Part shown: in pieces, positions 51,193 to 59,966 of the stretch
How the letters are laid out: each line of letters starts with the position of its first letter
Position numbering within the stretch: position 1 is the first letter of the stretch
From: CAYLNL01 sp964385175
GTDB taxonomy: Bacteria; Bacteroidota; Bacteroidia; Flavobacteriales; Flavobacteriaceae
Assembly (NCBI GenBank): GCA_964385175.1
Contig: CAYLNL010000006.1
Location: forward strand, 62,001-126,000
DNA: 64,000 nucleotides
Direction of reading: 5' to 3'
Notes under the pieces: generated by a model
What the model saw: the letters and a program-made list of their open reading frames with translations, nothing else
Database searches by the model: none
What the model was told of the DNA's origin: nothing
Position numbers and translations under genes: made by a program

Positions 51193-52539
51193 ATGAATGT
51201 AACTGCAAAACGATTGGTAATACTCGGAGCCGGCGAAAGCGGGGTAGGCACCGCCATCCTCGGGAAAAGACAGGGTTTCGACGTCTTTGTTTCCGACAAA
51301 GGCATCATCAAAGAAAATTACAAAAACACCCTTATAAAAATAGGAATCGACTGGGAAGAAGGCATCCACACCGAAGACAAAATATGCAACGCAGACCTGG
51401 TGATGAAAAGCCCCGGCATACCGGATACCAACCCTCTGGTGCAACTGCTGCGCGATAAAAACATTCCTGTAATTTCCGAGATAGAATTCGCCGCCGCCTA
51501 CACCCAGGGCACCCTAATCGGGATTACCGGCAGCAATGGCAAAACCACCACCACGCTGCTCACCTATCACCTTTTAAAACAAGCCGGCTTAAAGGTAGGC
51601 GTAGCAGGGAATGTAGGAAAGAGTTTCGCCCAAATGGTAGCCGAAGACGATAAAGAGCTGTATGTGTTAGAGATAAGCAGTTTCCAGTTAGACGGCATCA
51701 AAACCTTCGCCCCCCACATCGCCGTCATTACCAACATTACCCCTGACCATTTAGACCGTTATGGCGGACGATTTGAAGACTACATCGCCTCTAAGTTTCG
51801 CATAACCATGAACCAGCGCGAAAACGATTATTTTATTTATGATGCCGACGACCCGGTAATTGAAGAGCACTTACAAAAACAGCCCGTAAAATCGAAAAAA
51901 CTACCCTTTTCCATTGAAAAAAAACTGGAAAAAGGCGCTTACATAGAAACCGATACCCTTATACTAACTACCGATACCCATTCCATGAAAATACCCGCAA
52001 ACACTATTCCCATAGAAGGAAAACACAATCTCAAAAACGCCCTGGCGGCCTCTATGGTAGCCATGCTGCTAAAAGTGCGAAAAACAGTTATCCGGGAAAG
52101 CATGCAACACTTTCAAAATGTAGAGCACCGTTTGGAAAAAGTGCTCAAAATCAAGAACGTGTGGTATATAAATGATTCCAAAGCCACCAACGTAAACGCC
52201 GCTTATTATGCCTTAGAAAGTGTAAAAACACCCATTATCTGGATAGTGGGCGGCCAGGACAAGGGAAACGACTATAGTTCCCTGATGCCGCTGGTGCGCG
52301 AAAAAGTAAAAGCCATTATATGCCTGGGGATAGACAACAGCAAAATCATAGATGCCTTTGGCAGGGTGGTGGACATGATGGTAGAAACTACCTCTATGGA
52401 AAATGCCGTAACAATAGCCTACAAGATAGCCGAGAGAGGCGATACCGTACTCTTAGCGCCCGCCTGCGCCAGTTTCGATTTGTTCCAAAATTACGAAGAC
52501 CGCGGCAGGCAGTTCAAAGATGCGGTGAGAAAGCTTTAG
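51193..52539 (+). CDS. murD: UDP-MurNAc-L-alanine:D-glutamate ligase
   Basis: 448 residues. ATP loop GITGSNGKTTTTLL near 112; NITPDHLDRYG; NDSKATNVNAAYYALES near 328. Adds D-Glu to UDP-MurNAc-L-Ala. Eight bases after mraY. In standard dcw clusters ftsW follows directly; here two foreign-looking genes intervene, starting 35 bp downstream. Confidence 0.97.
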   Translation: MNVTAKRLVILGAGESGVGTAILGKRQGFDVFVSDKGIIKENYKNTLIKIGIDWEEGIHTEDKICNADLVMKSPGIPDTNPLVQLLRDKNIPVISEIEFAAAYTQGTLIGITGSNGKTTTTLLTYHLLKQAGLKVGVAGNVGKSFAQMVAEDDKELYVLEISSFQLDGIKTFAPHIAVITNITPDHLDRYGGRFEDYIASKFRITMNQRENDYFIYDADDPVIEEHLQKQPVKSKKLPFSIEKKLEKGAYIETDTLILTTDTHSMKIPANTIPIEGKHNLKNALAASMVAMLLKVRKTVIRESMQHFQNVEHRLEKVLKIKNVWYINDSKATNVNAAYYALESVKTPIIWIVGGQDKGNDYSSLMPLVREKVKAIICLGIDNSKIIDAFGRVVDMMVETTSMENAVTIAYKIAERGDTVLLAPACASFDLFQNYEDRGRQFKDAVRKL

Positions 52540-52574
52540 AAAGTATCAGTCTGTTTAAAAAAGACAAAATATAA

Positions 52575-53528
52575 ATGATAAAACCAGATTACTGGAATAT
52601 AAAACCTCATACTGAAAGAAAACTTGAAATTCTTGACAAGTATTTAAGTGCTTGGTGTGACATAATTTTTAAGTATTATCAGAAAAATACAGCTTGGACT
52701 GCATGGGAAACACCCTATTTTGTCGATTGTTTTTCAGGACGTGGGATGTATCATAAAAATGGAGAACTTAATTCCGTAAAAGGATCACCCATAATTGCTA
52801 TTGAAAAACTCATTGAAAAGAAAAATGTCTTTGAAAAAAAGTATAGCGTGAAAATCAAACCTAAGATTAGGCTCATTGAGTTTTCCCCAGAATATGCCGC
52901 TGAGCTAAATGATTTTGTAACCCCATTCAAAAAGCAGATTGACATAAAAGTTCTATGCGGCGATTTTAATGAGTTAATAAGCGATGTGGTGAATGAGACA
53001 GGTTATTCACCCACATTTTTCTTCGTTGACGCAGGCGGAATAAAAGAACTTAAAAAGGATTCCGTTGAGAAAATTGTAACTAAGAAAGGGCCACGTGATA
53101 TCCTATTAAATTATATAGTAGATGGGCAAACTCGAATCGGTGGTTTAGCTCAAAGCATTTTTGATGGAACATACAAAGGAAGGAAATTAGATGGTGCGTT
53201 CAAAACTATTGAGAGGCTGGAAGATTTTACCGGAATGGAAATTGCTAAATTCTTAGAAGAAACCAATAATGATTACAGGAATGCTCTTTTAATGTATGTA
53301 GAAAATGTATTGCACGCGAACAATAAAGTAATAGACAAGAAAAACCGCCTGCAAACAATAGTTTATGATATGAAAGATACAAAGCGTCAAAAACTCGTTT
53401 ATTATCTTTTGTTTTCTTCCAGAAAGAATGTAGCAACAGACGTTATGAAAAGCATTTTTAAAGATTCAAAAAAGAAAGAAACCGATCAAACCTCATTGTT
53501 TGACCCAGAGATTCGGGAAATTAAATAA
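52575..53528 (+). CDS. tcmP: three-Cys-motif partner protein TcmP
   Basis: 317 residues. Opening HTERKLEILDKYLSAW, then YFVDCFSGRGMY (Rossmann-like methyltransferase loop), IRLIEFSPEYA and FFFVDAGGIKEL follow the TcmP pattern. TcmP proteins are defined by linkage to a three-Cys-motif protein, and exactly such a gene follows by 9 bp. Biochemical function is not established. Visibly more A+T-rich than murD and ftsW around it and in frame with the operon, so it is probably horizontally acquired and expressed with the division genes. Confidence 0.88.
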   Translation: MIKPDYWNIKPHTERKLEILDKYLSAWCDIIFKYYQKNTAWTAWETPYFVDCFSGRGMYHKNGELNSVKGSPIIAIEKLIEKKNVFEKKYSVKIKPKIRLIEFSPEYAAELNDFVTPFKKQIDIKVLCGDFNELISDVVNETGYSPTFFFVDAGGIKELKKDSVEKIVTKKGPRDILLNYIVDGQTRIGGLAQSIFDGTYKGRKLDGAFKTIERLEDFTGMEIAKFLEETNNDYRNALLMYVENVLHANNKVIDKKNRLQTIVYDMKDTKRQKLVYYLLFSSRKNVATDVMKSIFKDSKKKETDQTSLFDPEIREIK

Positions 53529-53537
53529 AAAATAAAT

Positions 53538-54263
53538 ATGGCGCAATCAAGTATAGAATGGACCGAAATGACCTGGAATCCTACCACAGGCTGCACCAAA
53601 ATTTCCAGTGGTTGCAAGTTCTGCTATGCAGAAATCATGTCGAAGCGACTTCGGGCAATGGGGGTTGAAAAATATAAAGACGCTTTTAAAATCCGCATCC
53701 ATCCCGATCAACTTTCCATCCCTTACACCTGGAAATCTCCTAAAACAGTGTTTGTAAATTCCATGAGCGATTTATTTCATAAAGACATCCCCCTTGAATT
53801 TATCAAGCGGGTTTTTGCCGTGATGAATGACAATGCAAATCACGTTTTTCAGATCCTCACAAAAAGAGCCGAAAGATTATATGAGGTACACCAGGAATTA
53901 AAATGGACTGATAATATATGGATGGGAGTTTCAGTTGAAAATGAAAAGGTAATTGACCGAATCGACTTTTTAAGAAACATCAACGCACGGATAAAATTTC
54001 TGTCCTGTGAACCGCTCATAGGTCCCCTACCAAATTTGAACCTGAAAAATATTGATTGGGTAATTGTGGGCGGCGAGAGCGGCCGCCAACCCAGACCAAT
54101 GAACCCGGATTGGGTGCTCGACATTCAGAAGCAATGCGAAAAAACCGATGTGCGATTTTTCTTTAAACAATGGGGCGGGCGAAATAAAAAAGCTGCCGGG
54201 CGATTGCTCAACGGCAAAACCTATGACGAAATGCCCGAAGTAGAATTACAAAAAAGCGCATAA
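53538..54263 (+). CDS. DUF5131 / phage Gp37-Gp68-like three-Cys-motif protein
   Basis: 241 residues. N-terminal IEWTEMTWNPTTGCTKIS, then the cysteine motif C-x6-C-x2-C (GCTKISSGCKFCYAE, residues about 18-31), reminiscent of radical-SAM cluster binding; later VFVNSMSDLFHKDIP, FQILTKRAERL, IKFLSCEPLIGP and IVGGESGRQPRPM are family hallmarks. Often phage-encoded and paired with TcmP; function unknown, possibly a radical-SAM-type modification enzyme. Ends 4 bp before ftsW. Confidence 0.9.
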   Translation: MAQSSIEWTEMTWNPTTGCTKISSGCKFCYAEIMSKRLRAMGVEKYKDAFKIRIHPDQLSIPYTWKSPKTVFVNSMSDLFHKDIPLEFIKRVFAVMNDNANHVFQILTKRAERLYEVHQELKWTDNIWMGVSVENEKVIDRIDFLRNINARIKFLSCEPLIGPLPNLNLKNIDWVIVGGESGRQPRPMNPDWVLDIQKQCEKTDVRFFFKQWGGRNKKAAGRLLNGKTYDEMPEVELQKSA

Positions 54264-54267
54264 AACC

Positions 54268-55467
54268 ATGCACCAACTCTTCAAAAATATAAAAGGAGAC
54301 AAAGCCATCTGGGCGGTAGCAGCCCTATTGGCGCTTTTCTCCTTCCTGCCTGTGTACAGCGCCAGCACCAATCTGGTGTATGTGGTGGGGCGCGGCACCA
54401 CCGTGGGATACCTCCTTAAACACGCCATGCTCCTGGTGCTGGGCTTCGGGATTATCTTTGCCGTACATCGCATTCCCTACCGCTATTTCAAAGCCCTTTC
54501 CATTATTGCCTTACCCATTGTAGCCCTGCTGCTGGTTTACACCCTCGCCCAGGGCGCCACCATTGGCGGCGCCAATGCCAGCCGCTGGATACGGCTTCCC
54601 ATTGTAGGCGTAACCTTCCAAACCTCCACACTCGCATCCATTGTCCTGTTCATCCACGTAGCCCGTTACCTGGCCCGCATAAAAGACAAAACCGTAACCT
54701 TCCGGGAAACCCTGTTACCCTTATGGGCGCCGGTTTTTGTAATATTAGCCCTTATCCTGCCCGCCAACTTTTCCACCACTGCTATCGTCTTTTTCATGGT
54801 ATCGGTGCTTTGCTTCCTGGGCGGCTATCCCTGGAAACACCTCTTAAAAATTGTAGGAATGGGGCTGGCGTGTCTCATCCTCTTTATCCTCGCAGCCAAA
54901 GCGCTTCCCGGCGTTTTTCCCCACCGGGTAGATACCTGGATAAGCCGCATAGAAAACTTTATAGACAAAACAGACACCGAGCCCGACTACCAGGTAGAAA
55001 AAGCCAAAATAGCCATCGCCAGCGGGGGCGTCGTGGGCGTAGGTGCAGGCAAAAGCGTGATGAAAAACTTCCTGCCCCAAAGCTCCTCCGATTTCATTTA
55101 CGCCATCATTGTAGAGGAATACGGGTTGGTAGGCGCCCTGGTGCTGCTGTTCCTCTACCTGCTGCTCCTGTTCCGCATACTAGTGGTAGCCCACAAAACC
55201 GAAGACGTTTTTGGTAAACTCTTAGCCATCGCCGTAGGCTTGCCCATCATTTTCCAGGCCTTGGTAAACATGGCGGTAGCCGTATCACTCGTTCCCGTAA
55301 CCGGGCAAACCCTGCCGCTGATAAGCAGTGGCGGCACCTCTATCTGGATGACCTGCCTCGCTATCGGCATTGTCCTGAGTGTCAGTGTAAAAAAAGAAAC
55401 AGCGCCGGAAACCCCAGCAACCCCAGGAGAACAAAACCCATTAGAAATACTCAGTGAGCAATTATAA
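54268..55467 (+). CDS. ftsW: septal peptidoglycan polymerase FtsW
   Basis: 399 residues, about ten membrane helices, SEDS family. Landmarks: VGVGAGKSVMKNFLPQSSSDFIYAIIVEEYG, then TGQTLPLISSGGTS near the end. Polymerises lipid II at the septum with FtsI. Overlaps murG by 14 bases. Start is 4 bp after the inserted DUF5131 gene, so its translation may now depend on that gene's mRNA. Confidence 0.96.
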   Translation: MHQLFKNIKGDKAIWAVAALLALFSFLPVYSASTNLVYVVGRGTTVGYLLKHAMLLVLGFGIIFAVHRIPYRYFKALSIIALPIVALLLVYTLAQGATIGGANASRWIRLPIVGVTFQTSTLASIVLFIHVARYLARIKDKTVTFRETLLPLWAPVFVILALILPANFSTTAIVFFMVSVLCFLGGYPWKHLLKIVGMGLACLILFILAAKALPGVFPHRVDTWISRIENFIDKTDTEPDYQVEKAKIAIASGGVVGVGAGKSVMKNFLPQSSSDFIYAIIVEEYGLVGALVLLFLYLLLLFRILVVAHKTEDVFGKLLAIAVGLPIIFQALVNMAVAVSLVPVTGQTLPLISSGGTSIWMTCLAIGIVLSVSVKKETAPETPATPGEQNPLEILSEQL

Positions 55468-56563
55468 ATTCATACTATCCGGCGGCGGCACAGGGGGGCA
55501 CATTTACCCCGCCATAGCCCTTGCAAACGAGCTAAAAGCCCGTTTTCCGCAAGCCGAATTTTTATTCGTGGGCGCCAAAGGCAAAATGGAAATGGAAAAA
55601 GTGCCCCAGGCCGGCTACCGCATCGAAGGGCTGTGGATTTCGGGCATACAACGAAAAAAACTACATAAAAACCTGTCATTTCCATTTAAGTTGATGAGCA
55701 GCTTGTACAAAGCCTCCCGCATCGTGCGTCGCTTTAAACCCGATATGGTTATCGGCACCGGCGGTTTTGCCAGCGGGCCCCTGCTGCGGGTGGCAGCCGC
55801 AAAGGGAATTCCCTGTGCCATACAGGAACAAAACGCCTACCCGGGAATAACCAACCGGCTGTTAGCCAAAAAAGTTCTGAAAATCTTTGTGGCGTACGAT
55901 GGATTGGAGCGTTTTTTCCCCGCCCCCAAACTCCTTAAAACCGGCAACCCCGTGCGGCAGGATTTGTTAGAAATCGCCTCTAAAAAAGACGAAGGCTTGC
56001 AGCACTTCCACCTACAGGAAAACCGCCCCGTCTTATTAGTTTTAGGAGGCAGCTTAGGCGCCCGCCGCATCAACCAATTTGTAGAAAGCCGGCTGGATTT
56101 TTTCTGCAAAAACAACGTTCAACTTCTGTGGCAATGCGGCAAGGGGTATTATGAAACCTATAAAAAACACGAAAGCGACAGCATACGGGTATGCGCCTTT
56201 ATAGATCGGATGGATTGGGCTTATGCAGCGGCAACTCTCATCATTTCGCGGGCAGGCGCCATTGCCGTTTCAGAACTGTGCGTGGTGGGTAAGCCCGTAA
56301 TTTTCATCCCCTCGCCCAATGTGGCAGAAGACCACCAGACCAAAAACGCCCAAGCCATTGCGGTTCGGGAAGCTGCCGTTCTGCTAAAAGAGTCTGAATT
56401 GGAAGCCCGGTTCGGGGAAGTTTTTTCTGACCTTCTCGCTTCTGGCGAAAAACAGGAAAAACTTGGGAAAAATATACAGGCGCTGGCGCTGCCAAACGCT
56501 ACCAGGCAAATCGTGGACGAATTGGAAATCCTATTGAAAAACCGTCATCCCAACCGCACATGA
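55454..56563 (+). CDS. murG: UDP-GlcNAc:lipid I N-acetylglucosaminyltransferase
   Basis: 369 residues, GT-B fold. N-terminal GGGTGGHIYPAIALANELK; GTGGFASGPLL; NPVRQDLL; C-terminal donor site SRAGAIAVSEL and PSPNVAEDHQTKNA. Forms lipid II at the inner membrane. Overlaps murC by 4 bases. Confidence 0.97.
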   Translation: MSNYKFILSGGGTGGHIYPAIALANELKARFPQAEFLFVGAKGKMEMEKVPQAGYRIEGLWISGIQRKKLHKNLSFPFKLMSSLYKASRIVRRFKPDMVIGTGGFASGPLLRVAAAKGIPCAIQEQNAYPGITNRLLAKKVLKIFVAYDGLERFFPAPKLLKTGNPVRQDLLEIASKKDEGLQHFHLQENRPVLLVLGGSLGARRINQFVESRLDFFCKNNVQLLWQCGKGYYETYKKHESDSIRVCAFIDRMDWAYAAATLIISRAGAIAVSELCVVGKPVIFIPSPNVAEDHQTKNAQAIAVREAAVLLKESELEARFGEVFSDLLASGEKQEKLGKNIQALALPNATRQIVDELEILLKNRHPNRT

Positions 56564-57906
56564 AGTTAGATACGCTACATAACATCTATTTTATAGGCAT
56601 TGGCGGCATCGGCATGTCGGGCTTGGCACGCTATTTTAAACGCATCGGGAAAGAAGTAGCCGGCTACGACAAAACCCCTACCCGTCTTACGGCGGAATTA
56701 ACATCCGAAGGAATTCCCATTCACTTTGAAGACGCCGTTTCCCACATTCCAAAACCCTTTACCAATTCCGCGCACACATTAGTCGTCTATACGCCCGCCA
56801 TCCCGCGCGAGCACGCAGAGTGGAATTTTTTCCGGGAAAACGGTTTCACCATTGCCAAACGGGCGGAAGTGCTGGGGCTCATCACCCGCCATTCATTTTG
56901 CTACGCGGTGGCAGGTACGCACGGGAAAACCACCACTTCGGCCATCCTGGCGCATATTTTACGGGAAACCGGCAGGCCGCTTACGGCTTTCCTGGGCGGC
57001 ATCTCGGAAAATTTCAACAGCAATTTCTGGATGGACGGAAGCGCTTACACGGTGGTAGAAGCCGATGAGTTTGACCGCTCGTTCTTACACCTATCGCCCA
57101 ACATAGCCTGCATTACTTCGATGGATGCCGACCATTTGGACATTTACGGGGAAAAACAGGCATTGGAAAAAGCCTTTGTAGCCTTTACCGAAACGCTAAA
57201 ACCGGGCGGCAAACTCCTGGTGCGCAAGGGCTTACCGCTCAGGGGGATAACATACGGGATAGAAGACGGGGCAGATTACAGCATCCAAAACATCGTGGTT
57301 CGGGAGTCGGCATACCATTTTGAGGTAGTAACACCCACGGAAACCCTGCGGGAGGTGGAATTTCACAAACCCGGCCGGCACAACCTGCTGAATGCGCTGG
57401 CGGCGCTTGCCATGGCAGCGGAAACGGGAATACTCCCCACAGAAGCCGCCAAGGCGCTGGCTACCTTCAAGGGCGTGCAACGGCGTTTTTCGTACCAGGT
57501 AAAAAGCGATTCCCTGGTTTTTATAGACGATTATGCCCATCACCCCGCAGAAATAGATGCGCTGTACCAGGGCGTCCGGGAGATGCACCCGGGCAGGAAA
57601 ATCACCGCCATTTTTCAACCGCACCTATTTAGCCGAACCCGCGATTTTGCCGATGAATTTGCAGCGAGCCTGGTTCGTTTTGACGAGGTGTGGCTCTTAG
57701 ACATCTACCCGGCACGGGAAAAACCCATACCCGGGATTACCTCGCAATGGTTGTTGGAAAAAATTTCTAATCCTCATAAAAAAATGGTATCGAAAGAAAC
57801 CCTGCCGGCAGAGTTGAAAAAATCTCACAAAGAGGTAGTGCTCACCATTGGCGCCGGCGATATTGGGGAAGAAGTGGACCGAATTAAAAACGCCTTATTA
57901 TGCTGA
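56560..57906 (+). CDS. murC: UDP-MurNAc:L-alanine ligase
   Basis: 448 residues. N-terminal GIGGIGMSGLARYF, ATP loop AGTHGKTTTSAIL near 117, EADEFDRSF, and DDYAHHPAEI near 322. Adds L-Ala to UDP-MurNAc, first stem-peptide step. Overlaps ftsQ by 7 bases. Confidence 0.97.
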   Translation: MKLDTLHNIYFIGIGGIGMSGLARYFKRIGKEVAGYDKTPTRLTAELTSEGIPIHFEDAVSHIPKPFTNSAHTLVVYTPAIPREHAEWNFFRENGFTIAKRAEVLGLITRHSFCYAVAGTHGKTTTSAILAHILRETGRPLTAFLGGISENFNSNFWMDGSAYTVVEADEFDRSFLHLSPNIACITSMDADHLDIYGEKQALEKAFVAFTETLKPGGKLLVRKGLPLRGITYGIEDGADYSIQNIVVRESAYHFEVVTPTETLREVEFHKPGRHNLLNALAALAMAAETGILPTEAAKALATFKGVQRRFSYQVKSDSLVFIDDYAHHPAEIDALYQGVREMHPGRKITAIFQPHLFSRTRDFADEFAASLVRFDEVWLLDIYPAREKPIPGITSQWLLEKISNPHKKMVSKETLPAELKKSHKEVVLTIGAGDIGEEVDRIKNALLC

Positions 57907-58619
57907 AGCGATATTCAGATCATATAAAGATTTTCCTGCTGACGGGCTGTCTTATCTTCCTGTTTGCCTTTACAAACGAACGGAACAGCAGGCGACAGGT
58001 GGTGAAAACAGCCGTACTCTTTAAAAAAGAGCCTTCGCTTTATATCACTTCCGACGAGGTGAATAAATTGTTAGTACAAAGTAATGAAAAGGTTACGGAT
58101 ATACCGGGAGAAAAAGTAGTTTTGAACCATTTGGAAAAAGCACTCAACGCTCATCCTATGATTAGAGAAGCACAGGTATATCTCACGATACCAGGTATAT
58201 GTACGGCCGCCATTGAGCAGCGACAACCTATTGCACGGGTGGTGGCGGACAATCCTTATTACCTGGATTCGGATGGAAAGGCTATGCCGCTCTCTCCTCA
58301 TTTTTCTGCCAGGGTTCCCCTGGTATATGGCGAGGTGGATAAAAAAGGAATGGAAGACTGCTATAAATTGGCAAAATACATATATGAAGATGATTTTTTA
58401 AGAACCTACATTGTAGGTATTCTTAGGGAAAAAGGAAGTCTGATGGTGCAGACGCGCACCGATTCGTTCCTTGTAAAAATAGGAGATTGCGGTCATTTAG
58501 ATAAGAAGTTCAAAAAATTTAAAGCATTTTATCAAAAAGCAAGTAAAGACAATCGGCTAAACACCTACAGTCTCATAAATTTAGAATTTAAAAACCAAGT
58601 AGTCTGCACTAAAAAATAA
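57900..58619 (+). CDS. ftsQ: division protein FtsQ/DivIB
   Basis: 239 residues. One N-terminal membrane helix (IKIFLLTGCLIFLFAF), then a POTRA-like region (YITSDEVNKLL ... HPMIREAQVYLTIPG) and the beta domain (YLDSDGKAMPL). Connects early and late divisome parts in the periplasm. Sequence is divergent; identity relies on position between murC and ftsA plus topology. Confidence 0.9.
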   Translation: MLKRYSDHIKIFLLTGCLIFLFAFTNERNSRRQVVKTAVLFKKEPSLYITSDEVNKLLVQSNEKVTDIPGEKVVLNHLEKALNAHPMIREAQVYLTIPGICTAAIEQRQPIARVVADNPYYLDSDGKAMPLSPHFSARVPLVYGEVDKKGMEDCYKLAKYIYEDDFLRTYIVGILREKGSLMVQTRTDSFLVKIGDCGHLDKKFKKFKAFYQKASKDNRLNTYSLINLEFKNQVVCTKK

Positions 58620-58622
58620 GCT

Positions 58623-59948
58623 ATGGAACAAGTTATGTACGCGGTAGGGTTAGATATAGGAACTACCAAAATTGTGGCAGTTATTGGACGCTACAACGAA
58701 TATGGAAAGATAGAAATATTGGGAATTGGCAAATCGAAGAGTTTGGGCGTCCATAGGGGCGTGGTGAACAACATTACTCAAACTATACAATCTATTCAGC
58801 AAGCCATACAGGAAGCTGAAAGTAATTCGGGCTTAAAAATACACCCTGTAGTGGTGGGTATTGCCGGCCAACACATACGGAGTTTGCAGCACAGCGATTA
58901 TATAACCCGCGCCAATGCCGATGAGGTAGTGAATGAGGATGATATTGAGCGATTGGTGAACCAGGTATATAAATTGGTAATGCTGCCAGGAGAGGAAATT
59001 ATTCATGTATTGCCCCAGGAATACAAGGTGGACAGGCAGCCGGAAATTAAGGAGCCTATCGGGATGTATGGCGGACGTTTAGAGGCTAACTTCCATGTGG
59101 TAGTAGGGCAGGTTTCTTCTATTCGCAATATTGGCAGGTGTATTAAAAATGCCGGATTGGAGTTGGGAGGTATCACCTTAGAGCCGTTGGCTTCTGCCAA
59201 CGCCGTGTTGAGCCAGGAAGAGAAGGAAGCCGGGGTGGCGCTTATAGATATAGGCGGGGGAACCACCGATGTGGCTATTTTTAAAGATGGGATTATACGG
59301 CATACGGCGGTTATTCCGTTCGGGGGAAATGTCATTACCGAAGATATTAAAGAGGGTTGCTCCATCATCGAAAAACAGGCGGAGTTATTAAAATTAAAAT
59401 TTGGTTCTGCCTGGCCGGGCGAAAACAAAGACAATGAAATTGTCTCTATCCCGGGCTTGAGGGGGCGGGAGCCGAAAGAAATTAGCCTTAAAAACCTGTC
59501 CAAAATCATCCATGCGCGCGTAGTGGAAATTATAGAGCAGGTATATATGGAGATTAAAAATTACGGGCACGAAGACCGCAAAAAGAAACTCATTGCCGGG
59601 ATTGTGTTAACGGGCGGTGGCAGCCAGTTAAAACACATCAAACAGTTAGTAGAATACATAACGGGCATGGATACCCGCATAGGTTATCCCAATGAGCACC
59701 TGGCCGGAGATTCGGATGCCGAAATAGTGAGTCCTGTTTACGCTACGGCGGTGGGGTTGCTTATGAACGCTTTGAAAACAAAGCAAAAAATGGTGAGAAC
59801 AGAAAAGGCAACCCTCTCTAACAAAGAGGTAACCGTGTTGGTAGAAGATTCTCAGCCGGAAAAAACCGCAGCACCAGCAAAGGAACGAAAATCTATTTTT
59901 GAAAAGTGGTCGGAAAAATTAAAAGATTTCTTAGATAACGCAGAATAA
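58623..59948 (+). CDS. ftsA: division protein FtsA
   Basis: 441 residues, actin fold. GLDIGTTKIVAVIGRYNEYG, IDIGGGTTDVAIFKDG, and VLTGGGSQLKHIKQLVEYI are phosphate/adenosine motifs. The C-terminal amphipathic helix EKWSEKLKDFLDNAE is the membrane-targeting sequence. Tethers FtsZ to the membrane. Confidence 0.97.
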   Translation: MEQVMYAVGLDIGTTKIVAVIGRYNEYGKIEILGIGKSKSLGVHRGVVNNITQTIQSIQQAIQEAESNSGLKIHPVVVGIAGQHIRSLQHSDYITRANADEVVNEDDIERLVNQVYKLVMLPGEEIIHVLPQEYKVDRQPEIKEPIGMYGGRLEANFHVVVGQVSSIRNIGRCIKNAGLELGGITLEPLASANAVLSQEEKEAGVALIDIGGGTTDVAIFKDGIIRHTAVIPFGGNVITEDIKEGCSIIEKQAELLKLKFGSAWPGENKDNEIVSIPGLRGREPKEISLKNLSKIIHARVVEIIEQVYMEIKNYGHEDRKKKLIAGIVLTGGGSQLKHIKQLVEYITGMDTRIGYPNEHLAGDSDAEIVSPVYATAVGLLMNALKTKQKMVRTEKATLSNKEVTVLVEDSQPEKTAAPAKERKSIFEKWSEKLKDFLDNAE

Positions 59949-59966
59949 ACATAAAAATTAACAGCT

